Shown here one piece after another: positions 11,389 through 25,872 of a DNA stretch of 64,000 nucleotides (positions are counted from its first letter, which is position 1; each line of letters begins with the position of its first letter). This DNA comes from Drosophila miranda. Taxonomy: Eukaryota > Arthropoda > Insecta > Diptera > Drosophilidae. A program made the position numbers and the translations under genes. The notes under the pieces are model-generated. The model was not told the DNA's origin. It saw only the letters and a program-made list of their open reading frames with translations, and did no database searches. The stretch spans positions 10,275,249-10,339,248 of the forward strand of contig NW_022881603.1 of the NCBI RefSeq assembly GCF_003369915.1, given 5' to 3'.

Positions 11389-11527
11389 CTATGGAATCGA
11401 GTGCAGGAAACGCGACTCCGGCAGGCAGTCCTCGTCCAGCTCGATGCGTGTGTCGCTGTGGTAGCCCAACAGGGTTTCGGAGTCGTCCTCAAGATGTCGT
11501 ATGGGATAGCTAATGCCATCGCCAAAG
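11389..11527 (-). pseudogene. isolated terminal exon resembling a ZDHHC2/15/20-type palmitoyltransferase tail
   Basis: The minus strand reads a good acceptor (CATCTCTTAG) at 11528-11529, then 46 codons in frame ending TAG at 11389-11391: FGDGISYPIRHLEDDSETLL, an acidic stretch, and a short LHSIP end. The GDGxSxPxR motif resembles the 'SLGDGCSFPTR' stretch in the cytoplasmic tail of vertebrate ZDHHC2-like enzymes, which S-acylate membrane proteins at the Golgi or plasma membrane. No DHHC cysteine-rich domain or membrane spans lie upstream (11528-12174), and then transposon sequence takes over. The body of the gene is therefore missing from its expected position. It could be a deletion remnant, or upstream exons may lie outside the window. 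The family call is from memory and tentative; that it is a real coding exon is more secure. Confidence 0.5.
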
Positions 11528-12174
11528 CTAAGAGATGTTGGCATTATATTTGAGCAGGCTTCCGGTACAGTATATACATACAATACAATACAAATAATGT
11601 TTAAGAGTGATGGGCTCTTGCTTAAGCCGGTTGTGTTTTTCTTGCTCCCGCATTCTCCGCCCTTTGCCTAAATATCAAACAACATTGTTGTGACTTTGTT
11701 TTGATATATTATCGCATCTCTTTAATTTGATTCTACTTTGTGTTAACCACCAGTGTTTTGTTTGTAAACAAAATAATATAAATTCAATATTGCAACGTAA
11801 CGCATCGGACTCGTGCAGGCAATTTGTTATTGTTTTTTGCCCAGTATGCTTTTCGTTATCGCTTCTTCGGTGTGCACTGTTCTCCCGCATCAGCGTTTGC
11901 ATCGCCCACACTCTCTCGTGAGCATAAGCGGGGCTCGCATTGTTGCTCTCACTCTCTCTGGATTGCCTATACTCTCCCTCTCTGTGGACTTTTCTTTTGT
12001 GTCTCTGCTTTGGTGAGTTTACTGCTCGTTTTCTGCACTTCGTTGGATCATCTGCTTTGAATTATTGCCGCTGCAGCTGATTGTCTGGCTCGCTCTGCTG
12101 TCTGCTCTCCTACTTTACCTGCGATCTCACTCCGTTCTTTTTTTATTCGTGCACAGTGATTCTACTACTGTCCA
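11528..12174. other. non-coding stretch between the orphan exon and the LINE
   Basis: Pyrimidine-rich in its second half (repeated CTCTC and TCTCTCTGG). The left edge of the LINE cannot be fixed; its 5' leader may begin around 12000-12100. No conserved exon recognised on either strand. Confidence 0.4.
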
Positions 12175-13215
12175 TAATGGCAATTGTTTGCAGTGCAAAG
12201 AAATATGAATTCGGTGGTGTTATCATTGGTGATTCATTTCTTAGCTGCTGGCTGTGCGACAATTTTGCCCACATAAAATGTGCTGGTGGTGGAAATTTTG
12301 GCGGCTGAATGATCTGATCTCGAAACGCATGGGCCTGTCTTGGTCATGTCTGGCTTGTCGGGAGATTGAGGCCGAAATGCGCACATTTATGAGACAGACT
12401 CGAACTGGGTTTCTGGATGTCCGGAAACAATTTGTGGCTCTCAACGAGAAATTTCTTGCCCTTGAATCACAGTTTCTTGGGCTCAAACTCTGGAGCGAAT
12501 CGCCTAGACGGAAAATGCCGCATAATGATACCAATCTCTTGCAACCTAATCCGATTGGTACGCCTGCCTCCCACCTTCATCCATCGGAAGCATTTCCGTG
12601 TAGTCAGGCCACGCCGTTGTCTGTAAATCCGCCAACGGTGGCTCCGGGGTTCTTTACACCGGGCAATGTGCTCCCTTCGAGCACCCAACTTCCCAACAGC
12701 ATCAATCCCATCCCTGCAGTTTCTGTGGCCGTCACTTCTGACGCGGTGAGTGCTCCTTGTGCGGGTGTGCTGGTTGCTGACGACGTCTTGCCAATTCCTG
12801 CTCCAATTCCTACTCCAATTCCTGCTACAGCCATTGCTGCCAATATCCTGCCCTTGGACCGAGATCTCTTTTAGGAGTGGCTCCACCATCCCGATCTCGC
12901 TCGGGACTTCAACTTAGAGCAGTGGTCCCTCGGAAAGCAATATTTGTTTCTCGTCTTATTCCTGAGGCTACAACGGAGGATGTTAAACAACATCTTTCCT
13001 CTAAACTTAACACTTCGCCTGTTGATATAGTTATGACGAAATTTACATTTATAAATAAGCGCAACATATCATCCTTTAAAATTCTTCTCCCTGATTCTTT
13101 ACTATCCAGTTCGCTAGAACCGTCAATATGGCCTGAGCATACAATTGTGCATGAGTTCCTTCTCAAAGATTCGAACTCGAATCCAAGAATTACCGAACAT
13201 GCTCCAAAAAACTGA
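12175..13215 (+). pseudogene. LINE ORF1 (PHD-like zinc finger and RNA-binding-type C-terminus), broken
   Basis: ATG at 12175 begins MAIVCSAKKYEFGGVI, followed by SCWLC and HIKC, a Cys/His pattern like the PHD/ESF fingers of CR1-type ORF1 proteins. The frame stops at ~12306, but the finger continues in the next frame (SWSCLAC, then a coiled-coil-like EIEAEMRTFMRQTR stretch) to 12873, followed by a Pro/Thr-rich linker. A third segment, 12877-13215, holds AIFVSRLIPEATTEDVKQHL, typical of the ORF1 C-terminal domain. So at least one frameshift (~12300) and one in-frame stop (12871-12873). Confidence 0.65.
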
Positions 13216-13960
13216 TGTACTATTTTTCCATGCACTATCAGAACGTTCGCAGTTTGCTGGGAAAATTGCGTCAAATTCATACTAATAGCGCGTCCTTTGA
13301 TTTCGATGCCATCGCGTTTCCCGAAACCTGGCTTAACTGCTCTGTCAATGATCATGAAATTTTCATTGATAGTTACACTATTTATAGAATGGACCGCCCA
13401 TCTTTTGCAGGTGGGGTTCTGATTGCAGTTAAATCTGTTTTCTCATCTGAGTTATTCCCATTCAATAACATTCATGGAATTGAATTTGTTGCAGTCAAAG
13501 TTCGTGTTGGATCCGCATTTTTCTATTTAACCTGCTCTTACATTCCTCCCAGGTCTGATGCTGAGCTTTACTTACACCACCTCTCAGCAATTAATACTGT
13601 TGTTTCAGCATTAGGGTGCAATGATCGAATTATTGTCATGGGGGACTTTAACCTCCCATTTCTTTCTTGGCTGCCTTGTGATGACGCTAACCTGTTGTTT
13701 CCCAATTGCCATAATGACTTTATCAATGGGCTAACGGATATTTCCCTTGTCCAAACTAATGCCGTTAAAAACATTAGGGACAGACTTCTTGACCTCGTTT
13801 TTGTTAACGATGGTTCTCTTGCTACGGTATCTAGAGCAAGCCCAATATCTCTCCCTGAAGATCCTTACCATCCAACTTTGTTGATATCACTGGACTGTAC
13901 ACAATCTGGAGGTGCTGACAGTTCCATGGCTCCTTGTCACATAAAGTGTTTTCGCAATAT
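13215..13960 (+). pseudogene. LINE ORF2, apurinic-like endonuclease domain
   Basis: ORF2 starts with an ATG that overlaps the ORF1 stop in a TGATG arrangement at 13213-13217, a known reinitiation layout. Endonuclease landmarks: HYQNVRSLLGK, AFPETWLN, GGVLIAV, IIVMGDFNLP, and DLVFVNDG near the end. The frame runs into DINE sequence at ~13961 and stops at 13962-13964. Confidence 0.75.
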
Positions 13961-14715
13961 TTGAGATATACGTTTTATAGTGAGATCTAACAGGAGTGCG
14001 GATACCAAATTTGGTTACTCTAGTCTTAATAGTCTCTGAGATTTGTGAATATCCCCAGATTTTCATCCTTTGCGGGGGCGGAAGGGGGTGTGGCGAAATT
14101 TTGAAACAAACTCGTCTCGGAGTTAGGAGTGTGGATACCAAATTTGGTTGCTCTAGCTTTTATAGTCTCTGAGATCTAGGCGCTAATGTTCTACTCTAAG
14201 CAAAGCCGGCTATGCTACGTGTGTGCTAGAGAGAGACAGGGCGAGAAAAAATGAAATTGTTTTCTTGATTCTGGCTATAATAATTATACGATCTGGTTGA
14301 GATCTTACATTCTAAAACATATAGTCATCTTCTACGATTCTGCGTTTTTAGTTTTCTCGTATCGTCGAAATTGTGGATGCCACAGATTTTCGCCCTTTGT
14401 GGGGGCGGAAGTGGGCGGGGCAAAGTTTTGAAATATTCTTGTAGCAGTGACATATCACAGAAGTCTGGATCCAAAACATCGTTGCTCTCGCTCTTATAGT
14501 CTTTGAGCACTAGGCGCTGAAGGGGACGGACAGACGGACAGACGGACGGACGGACAGACGGACAGACAGACATGGCTCAATCGACTCGGCTATTGATGCT
14601 GATCAAGAATATATATACTTTATGGGGTCGGAAACGATTCCTTTTGGACGTTACACACATCCACTTTTACCACAAATCTAATATACCCCAATACTCATTT
14701 TGAGTATCGGGTATA
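13961..14715 (-). mobile_element. DINE-1/Helentron-like element, copy 2 (nested in the LINE, 3' part missing)
   Basis: Inverted relative to copy 1. It ends with ATTTTGAGTATCGGGTATAA at 14715. Two CCAAATTTGG motifs (14005-14014 and ~14137), a GACGGACAGACGG tract (~14523-14572) and the usual GGGGTCGGAAACG block are present. The distal end with AACGAGGGGGAACGTTG is missing, so this copy is truncated. Confidence 0.8.
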
Positions 14716-16000
14716 ATAATAAATCCCGGCTCTATAAAAAGTACCAGAAGTCGGGCTCCACGTTGGCCTTAGCTCTATACTCCTCCGCTCGCTCTCTGTT
14801 CCTTGCCGTCAATAGTCAGTGTTATAATCATTACCTTTCACAATGTAGTAGTAACTTTCGTAGTGATCCTAAAAAATTCTATTCGTTCGTTAACACTAAG
14901 CGCAAGTCAAACGTCTATGGACATATCGTTTTCTGCGGGTCCAGATAAGGTACCAAGTTGCATCTTAAAACACTGTGCCCAGTCCCTTTGCAAACCCTTG
15001 ACCTTTCTCTTCAACCTCTCCTTGGAACAGTCTTGTCTCCCAGTAATTTGGAATGAGTCCTACATCATTCCGCTTCACAAAAAAGGTTCAAGATCAAACA
15101 TTGAAAACTATCGTGGTATCGCAAAGCTTTCCGCCATCCCGAAGCTTCTTGAGTTCCTGGTCACCCGGCCACTGCAACATCTTTGTTGCAGCTTGATATC
15201 TCCGTCGCAACACGGTTTTTTCAGACATCGTTCAACATCGACTAACCTTCTTGAGTTTTCTAACTTAATCCACCGTGGTTTTCAAATTGGTTTGCTGACG
15301 GATGTAGTTTTTACGGACTTCAGCAAGGCATTCGATTCTGTGAACCATGCTCTGCTTATTCACAAGCTCTCTTTATTAGGGTTCCCAACGAATCTTCTAG
15401 ATTGGATTTTGTCCTATCTCTCTAACCGTACTCAACGTGTTTTGTTTTCTAACGTGTTGTCAAATACTGTTAATGTTACTTCAGGTGTTTATTTTATTTG
15501 TGAATGACCTTCCTCAAGTTATAACATACTCTACTACACTAATGTATGCTGATGATGTCAAAATCTGTCTTTCTTACTCTGATTGGTATTTGCACACACG
15601 CCTTCAACTTGATCTAAGTGAACTACTATTGTGGTGTTCAACTAATCTTCTTTTTCTGAACCTTTCCAAATGCAAACTTATGACATTTTACCGTCGCGCT
15701 CCTCATTTTGTCCCATATGTTCTAGGAAATCATGTCCTTGAGCGAATTTCGAATTCAAATGACCTCGGAGTCCTTTTTGATCATAAGATGTGTTTTAACA
15801 CCCATATAGCCGCAACTGTAAATAAAGCTAAGGGTGTTTTAGCGTTCATCAAGCGTTGGTCCAAGGAGTTTGACGACCCGTACGTTACGAAACAACTGTA
15901 CATCTCGTTAGTACGTCCTATATTGGAGTATTGTTCTTGTGTGTGGAGCCCGCAGTATAAAGAGCAGCAGGCTGTTATTGAATCCGTGCAAAAGCAATTT
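14716..16000 (+). pseudogene. LINE ORF2, reverse transcriptase region, broken
   Basis: Resumes with a linker (RLYKKYQKSGS, DPKKFYSFVNTKRK), shifts frame near 14925, then shows RT motifs PDKVPSCILK, YIIPLHKKGS, NYRGIAKLSAI, DFSKAFDSVNH (first catalytic Asp) and YADDVK (catalytic pair). Between TSGV (~15485) and LFVNDLP (~15500) the highly conserved PQGSxLGP motif is missing, with a frame change, so a small deletion has removed RT motif B. The frame runs to QAVIESVQKQF and is cut by DINE copy 3 at 16001. Confidence 0.75.
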
Positions 16001-17100
16001 TTATACCCGATACTCAAAATGAGTATTGGCGTATATTAGATTTGTGGTAAAAGTGGATGTGTGTAACGTCCAGAAGGAATCGTTTCCGACCCCATAAAGT
16101 ATATATATTCTTGATCAGCATCAATAGCCGAGTCGATTGAGCCATGTCTGTCTGTCCGTCTGTCCGTCCGTCCGTCTGTCCGTCCCCTTCAGCGCCTAGT
16201 GCTCAAAGAATATAAGAGCTAGAGTAACGATGTTTTGGATCCAGACTTCTGTGATATGTCACTGCTACAAAAATATTTCAAAACTTCGCCCCGCCCACTT
16301 CCGCCCCCACAAAGAACGAAAATCTGTGGCATCCACATTTTTAAAGATACGATAAAACCAAAAACGCAGAATCGTAGAGAATGACCATATCTTTTAGACT
16401 GCATTGGATCGTATTATTATTATAGCCAGCATCAAGAAAACAATTTCATTTTTTCTCGCCCTGTCTCTCTCTAACACACACGTAGCATAGGCGGCTTTGC
16501 TTAGAGTAAAACATTAGCGCCTAGATCTCAGAGACTACAAAAGCTAGAGCAACCAAATTTGGTATTTACACTCCTAATATATCGGACAGAGACGAGTTTG
16601 TTTCAAAATTTCGCCACACCCCCTTCCACCCCCGCAAAGGCAAAAAATCTGGGGATATTCAAAAATCTCAGAGACTATTAAGGCTAGAGTAACCAAATTT
16701 GGTATCCGCACTTCTGTTAGATCTCACTATAAAACGTATATCTCAGAATTTCGCCCCACCCCCTTCCGCCCCCACAAAGGACGAAAATCTGTTGCATCTA
16801 CAATATTGCAGATTCGAGAAAACTAAAAACGCAGAATCATAGATAATGACCATATCTATCAGACTGCGGAATCTGGATCAGATCGGATCATTTTTATAGC
16901 CAAAAGGAACAAATCAATTTGCACTGGCTACGCAGCGCCCGACGTCACGCTCAGACTGATTTTCAGTCTCTCTCGCACGCACTCTTTGTCGAGTCGTTTA
17001 ATATTAGCGGCGTCTGCCGGAGGAGAGCCATACTGACTTAGTATCGGGTATAACCGTAGAGTTGCGGTGTCCGCAGCAACTCACAACGTTCCCCCTCGTT
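16001..17100 (+). mobile_element. DINE-1/Helentron-like element, copy 3 (full-length type)
   Basis: Complete layout of ~1.1 kb: TTATACCCGATACTC start, two TCTGTCCGTC tracts near 16147-16190, CCAAATTTGG at ~16555 and ~16690, hairpin GTTGCGGTGTCCGCAGCAAC near the end, terminus GTTCCCCCTCGTT. It directly abuts copy B of the 370 bp repeat. Confidence 0.85.
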
Positions 17101-17466
17101 TATTTTGTGGCGGTAGGTCAGTCCATCAAAAGACCCAAAACAAGAACCAAACTCAAATTTCAGTTCTAGCGGCCAGCAATACTAAACACACACACGCAAA
17201 GTACGAGAGAATGCATGTGCACCCATACACTAAAACATGCTGGTGGCAAAACAGAACCAGACCTGAGAGAGTTCAAAAAAATCTGAAAAAGCATACAATC
17301 ACATATTTTTGTCGAAATATATTGCGTGTGTACTAACCCATGCAAAGATGTTCTCCCTGCACTCTCTCTCTCTCAAGATGACGTCACTCTGGGGTACTGA
17401 ACACGCTAGCCAGTGTGTGACGCTTTCGTTGTATGAACTGGCACATCTATATACTGTATGGTTAGT
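17099..17466. repeat. ~370 bp direct repeat, copy B (upstream of TER94)
   Basis: Nearly identical to 8532-8904 and in the same orientation. Its left edge coincides with the end of DINE copy 3, and its right edge is six bases before the TATATTTTAACGATAC / Motif 1 block of the TER94 promoter. Confidence 0.85.
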
Positions 17467-17498
17467 GGTCGGACGATATATTTTAACGATACATCATC

Positions 17499-17509
17499 TG
17501 GTCACACTG
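17499..17509 (+). promoter_or_regulatory. Ohler Motif 1 (TGGTCACACTG), TER94 core promoter
   Basis: A perfect match to the YGGTCACACTR core promoter motif bound by M1BP, 132 bases upstream of the TER94 start codon. Motif 1 sits close to the start site of many TATA-less ubiquitously expressed fly genes, which fits TER94. Confidence 0.7.
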
Positions 17510-17640
17510 CAGGCAACTCACTTGCACGAAAATTTGGTGTTTTTTTAAGAAAGTTTTGGTCATTTGAAGCGCAATTAAATAGGTTGAAGTCCCGAATTTT
17601 ATTAATTTAAGTTGCACGGTTAATCCAAAAACAGTTTAAC

Positions 17641-21251
<3,611 letters not shown>

Positions 21252-24200
21252 ATTTATAGATTTTACACTGCTAAACAACAACAAAAAAAAAACACAAAAA
21301 GAAAACCCAATTTTTTAAATGAATTCTTCCCCGAAAAACCCCGATAAAGCAAACAAATTACATTCGCGGCAAAAAACAACGTCATGGAATTCAGAGATAC
21401 ATTCAGTCTACATACAAAATCCAATAGCAGTTCAAAAACATGACCGATACCATCACCGCTTTTAGCCATGGATTGTAATACTAAATACCATTCACATTGA
21501 AATTTTGGGACTAGGCTGGTGCACTTGAACCAACCGAATCCGAATCTCTTGTAATTGGCGAAACAAATCGCACCACCTCTTACCATTCGTGCGTTGTCGG
21601 TGGAGAGTGTCAGCGAGTGGCTCCGATAAATGAGTTTTTATAAACATAATTATAAAGGATACACATCCACACGTACATTTAAAGATAATACATATATTAA
21701 ACACCGTAAAATTATAAGTGTATTTGGAGCTACGTTTTTAAGTGAATAAAAATGATAAATTCAAAGGTTTTCCCCCTACAACTCTTCCCTCTACAACTCC
21801 GATAGCTGATAGGTTCAGCCTGGTATGGTAGAAGGATGATATTTATAAGTTCAATCGAAATTAGGGACCGAATCATAAATATGTGTATCGAATCCTTGAA
21901 GCCCTTCCACTTTTTTGTAGTTCTGTTTAAATAAAAAAAAACTTGTGCTTTTGTTTTATCGCTTTTATTAAACTTGTATTCATTCGTCATGTTTGCTTCT
22001 TTTGGATTTTTCCATTCCTGTTTCGCTTTTGTTTTTTGCATCTATTTGAATTGTTTGGTTTTCTTTTTTTAATGCTTTGCGACCACCGAGGACTTTTGAA
22101 CATAAAGTTTTTCTTTTTTAATTTATCCAATCGTTAGATCTTATAAATAAACTCGCCATTGCTATGCCTTTCCGATTATGTAGCTGCTGGTTATTCAACG
22201 CAATGATTTGGCATTGGTACAAAGAATAAAAAACAGAGTTAAGCAATAATTGTGTTAATGGCAAACAGAATTACAATTAAAGCAGACAATTGCTTGAAGA
22301 TTTTATATTCCTTGCAGCTTGTTTGGCGCTTAATTGAAACAAGGTTTTTTTCCTTCAATTTGCTACCAGTGTCTACACTTTGAAATTTCTTGTAAATTTT
22401 TGTTGATGTTTTTTTTTTACATTTGTTTATATTTGTTTTTTCCTTTTGTCGGTTCTTCTTATTTTTGTTTTTTTTTCGTTTTTAGTATTTCTATTACACA
22501 TACACATAATATAAATACGCTTTATTCATAATTACAACACAACAGTTAAAGTACGAATAGGTTTTCATTATTTTATTTAAAGTTTGTTTGCATTTGCGCG
22601 TTTTTAGAATTTTCATCTGCCCTTTCCACGGCTTTCTTTGAGCTTTGCTTGATATTAGTTTACAAAATATGGCGTGTCTATATGTGTGTCTTATGTGTTT
22701 GTGTGTGTGTGGGTGTGTGTGTAGTTGGTATGTGGAAGAAAATGGCCAGCACTTTCAGCATCTTAATTAATTTCTAGAAATTTAATCGTTAGATATATAT
22801 TATTTTGTATTCTTTCTAAATCGTTTCTTCTAATTTTTTTATATTTTTGTTTTGTTGAAAATTTTCACGAATTTGTTGCTTTTAAAGTCTTGAACATAGA
22901 CTAGACACCGATTAGGATTAAAAACATACTCGTTTATATTTATATTTATGTATATATATATTATATAATTTATTACTATCTGCTGACAATTTGAACGATT
23001 TGTAGCAAATTTGATATTTCTTCCGTTTCTATTATATGTAGTTTCTTTTAGCTTTGAACACCTGTCGACTGCTGGTATGCCAGTTTAATTTGTTAATTTC
23101 TATATACTATATATGTATGTATACCTATACATATACAGCTGTTAAGTGTATATGTGTTACTGATTATCCGTCTACGATTTGTTTTAGTTACGCATTTTGT
23201 TCCAAACAATGAGGTTACATTCATTTCGTGTAAAGAACATAAGTAGTTGGAGTCGATTAGGGTGTGGGGCGTAGGGTTTACCATAGTTTAAGCTCATTCA
23301 GTTATACATATAGAGTTATAGGTATAGGTGTAGGCATAGGTTAGTAATACAGGTAGTGAACAGCAAACACAAAACAGAACGAATTACAGAAATGCACTCT
23401 AAGTACACATTAGCTAGGCCCTCGATATTATATTGCTTTGTTTTTGCTCTCTACACTCTCTACAGCCCGAACATACTGGAAACGAAATTTGAAGCAGTTT
23501 TAGCACACAGCATTTCACTCTCTCTCTCTCTCTCTCTCGATCTGTATCTCTCACTCTGCTAAATTTCGTATTTGTTTCGCTAGTTTTTCTCAAAGTTTTC
23601 TAAGTTGATCCCATGCAACATATTGATTGTGCCTGTAGCATTATACGCCTGGTTAATTTTGGTTTTTCTCTCCGAGAACTGCATAACAGTTACATTCTCT
23701 CCTCATTCGTTATAGTGAGATCGCTTGCGAATGATAGTGGTAGTATAGAAGGATATAGTAGTGGCTTGCAAATGAATAAATCAAACATTTCTGCGTTTTT
23801 TCCGTCCAGTTGATTGGGTGTTTTACTCAGTTGCTCTATATTTTGCTCCTCTCGGGGTCTGAAACACTCAGCTGATCGACGTATAGACTAGTACATACAT
23901 TGATTGATTTTTCAAAGTTAAATAAGTTAGATTTTCATTGTCCTCTATATGCAGTACATATGTATATGTGTTTAGCATTTATACTCTTTCGATCGGCTGA
24001 TATAAACTTGTTGCTTGATGTGTGTGTGTTCAATTTGCTCTTATAGTTGATATATATTTGCTTTTCGCTTATCAATTAGTTAGCAGCCAAGGAAAGAATA
24101 TGTGCGCTATGACTAAATAATGTATAAATCAATGGATAACAAATAAAAAGATATGAATAAACAAAACTTAAATAAGTAGATTTAACAGTAGATTGCTTCC

Positions 24201-24577
24201 GTAGAACAGCCCCAAATCGTTTGCTAATGCTGTCGTCTCTTGTGGTGGCTTGAAATTTGTATTCAAGTAAAACTACTGCCATTACAAATTACAATTGCTA
24301 AATACTCGTACATACAATACAATTCTTAACTTGTTTGATATCTCATTTCATAATCTTGAAACATTGCAAAGCATCTCAACATGATCAACATCGTATCCAT
24401 CATCATCATCATCATCATTGACTTGTATCTTTATCTTTAGCATATTATTATAGATTAATTTCAATTATCAATTAAATATTCACGATTAAGATTTAATGAT
24501 TTTTGTGTCCTTGCGTGTGGGTGTTTGTTTGGTATTTGTGCTTTGTTTGTGGTTTGTTGATTGGGTTTTCTTGCTTC
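21252..24577. other. TER94 3' UTR and convergent intergenic DNA
   Basis: AATAAA at 21745-21750 is a likely TER94 poly(A) signal. Minus-strand AATAAA (TTTATT at 21964-21969 and 22521-22526) could serve a long Pka-R2 3' UTR. Simple repeats: (TG)n ~22680-22725, (CT)n ~23517-23540, (CAT)n ~24402-24418. Strongly AT-rich with many T-runs. No coding region supported. Confidence 0.5.
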
Positions 24578-25673
24578 TTATACCCGATACTCAAAATGAG
24601 TATTGGGGTATATTAGATTTGTGGTAAAAGTGGATGTGTGTAACGTCCAGAAGGAATCGTTTCCGACCCCATAAAGTATATATAAAGTATATATCAGCAT
24701 CAATAGCCGAGTCGATTGAGCCATGTCTGTCTGTCCGTCTGTCCGTCCGTCCGTCTGTGCGTCCCCTTCAGCGCCTAGTGCTCAAAGACTATAAGAGCGA
24801 TAGCAACGATGTTTTGGATCCAGACTTCTGTGATATGTCACTGCTACAAGAATATTTCAAAACTTCGCCCCGCTCACTTCCGCCCCCACAAAGGGCGAAA
24901 ATCTGTGGCATCCACAATTTCGACGATACGAGAAAACTAAAAACGCAAAATCGTAGAAGATGACTATATCTTTTAGAGTGCAAAATCTGAACCAGATCGT
25001 ATAATTATTATAGCCAGAATCAAGAAAACAATTTCATTCTTTCTCGCTCTGTCTCTCTCTAACACACAGGTTTCATGGTCGGTTTTGCCAATTGCAAAAT
25101 ACGAGTTCAAGGATCTCAGAACCTATAAGAGCCAGAGCAACCAAATTTGGTATCCACACTCCTGTGATATCGGATCTTGACCATTTTGTGTCAAAATTTC
25201 GCCACACCCCCTTCCGCCCCCGAAAAGGACGAAAATCTGAGGCATCCACAAATCTCAGAGACTATTAAGGCTAGAGTAACCAAATTTGGTACACAGACTC
25301 CTTTAAGATGTCACTATAAAACGTATATCTCAAAATTTCGCCTTACCCCCTTCCGCCCCCACAAAGGACGAAAATCTGTTGCATCCACAATATTGCAGAT
25401 TCGAGAAAACTAAAAACGCAGAATCATAGATAATGACCATATCTATCAGATTGCTGAATCTGGATCAGATCAGATCATTTTTATAGCCAAAAGGAAAAAA
25501 TCAAGTTGCACTGGCTACGCAGCGCCCGACGTCACGCCCAGACTGATTTTCTGTCTCTCGCACGCACTCTTTGTCGTGTCCGGCGTCTGCCGGAGGAGAG
25601 CCATACTGACTTAGTATCGGGTATAACTGTAGAGTTGCGGTGTTCGCAGCAACTCACAACGTTCCCCCTCGTT
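24578..25673 (+). mobile_element. DINE-1/Helentron-like element, copy 4 (3' side of Pka-R2)
   Basis: Full-length type, TTATACCCGATACTC to GTTCCCCCTCGTT. A short duplication (ATAAAGTATATATAAAGTATATAT, split at ~24681) replaces the usual TATTCTTGATC block. Two CCAAATTTGG motifs (~25142 and ~25280). It ends 200 bases past the canonical Pka-R2 stop, so it may lie in or just beyond the 3' UTR. Confidence 0.85.
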
Positions 25674-25872
25674 TTTTGTCTGTTCCTGTGGTGTGTTGTG
25701 GAGTGGTATTGCTCATATTTTTTTTCCAATTGACATCCTAATTAAAATCCTAAGAAGCCTGCTAGTGTTGTTCTTCGTAGGTTTTGTTGTTGTTGTTGCT
25801 GTTGTTGTAGTCGTAGCTATAGTTGGTAATGGTGGCTGGTTGTTTGATTGCTTTATTGGTGGTTCAGACTTT

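Larger units (their letters stand above)
12175..16000 (+). mobile_element. degraded CR1/Kiri-like non-LTR retrotransposon (LINE)
   Basis: Pieces occur in order: ORF1 (12175-13215), endonuclease (13215-~13960), linker and reverse transcriptase (14716-16000). A DINE element (13961-14715) replaces the stretch between the endonuclease and the linker, and another (from 16001) cuts off the 3' end. No LINE sequence resumes after 17100. Both ORFs carry frameshifts. The element cannot move by itself. It occupies the place where the rest of the palmitoyltransferase-like gene would be expected. Confidence 0.8.

Noticed and set aside
14523..14572. Short regular repeats (GACGGACAGACGG) as a possible CRISPR array
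   Set aside because: They are tetranucleotide microsatellites inside DINE elements with no spacers, in a eukaryotic genome.
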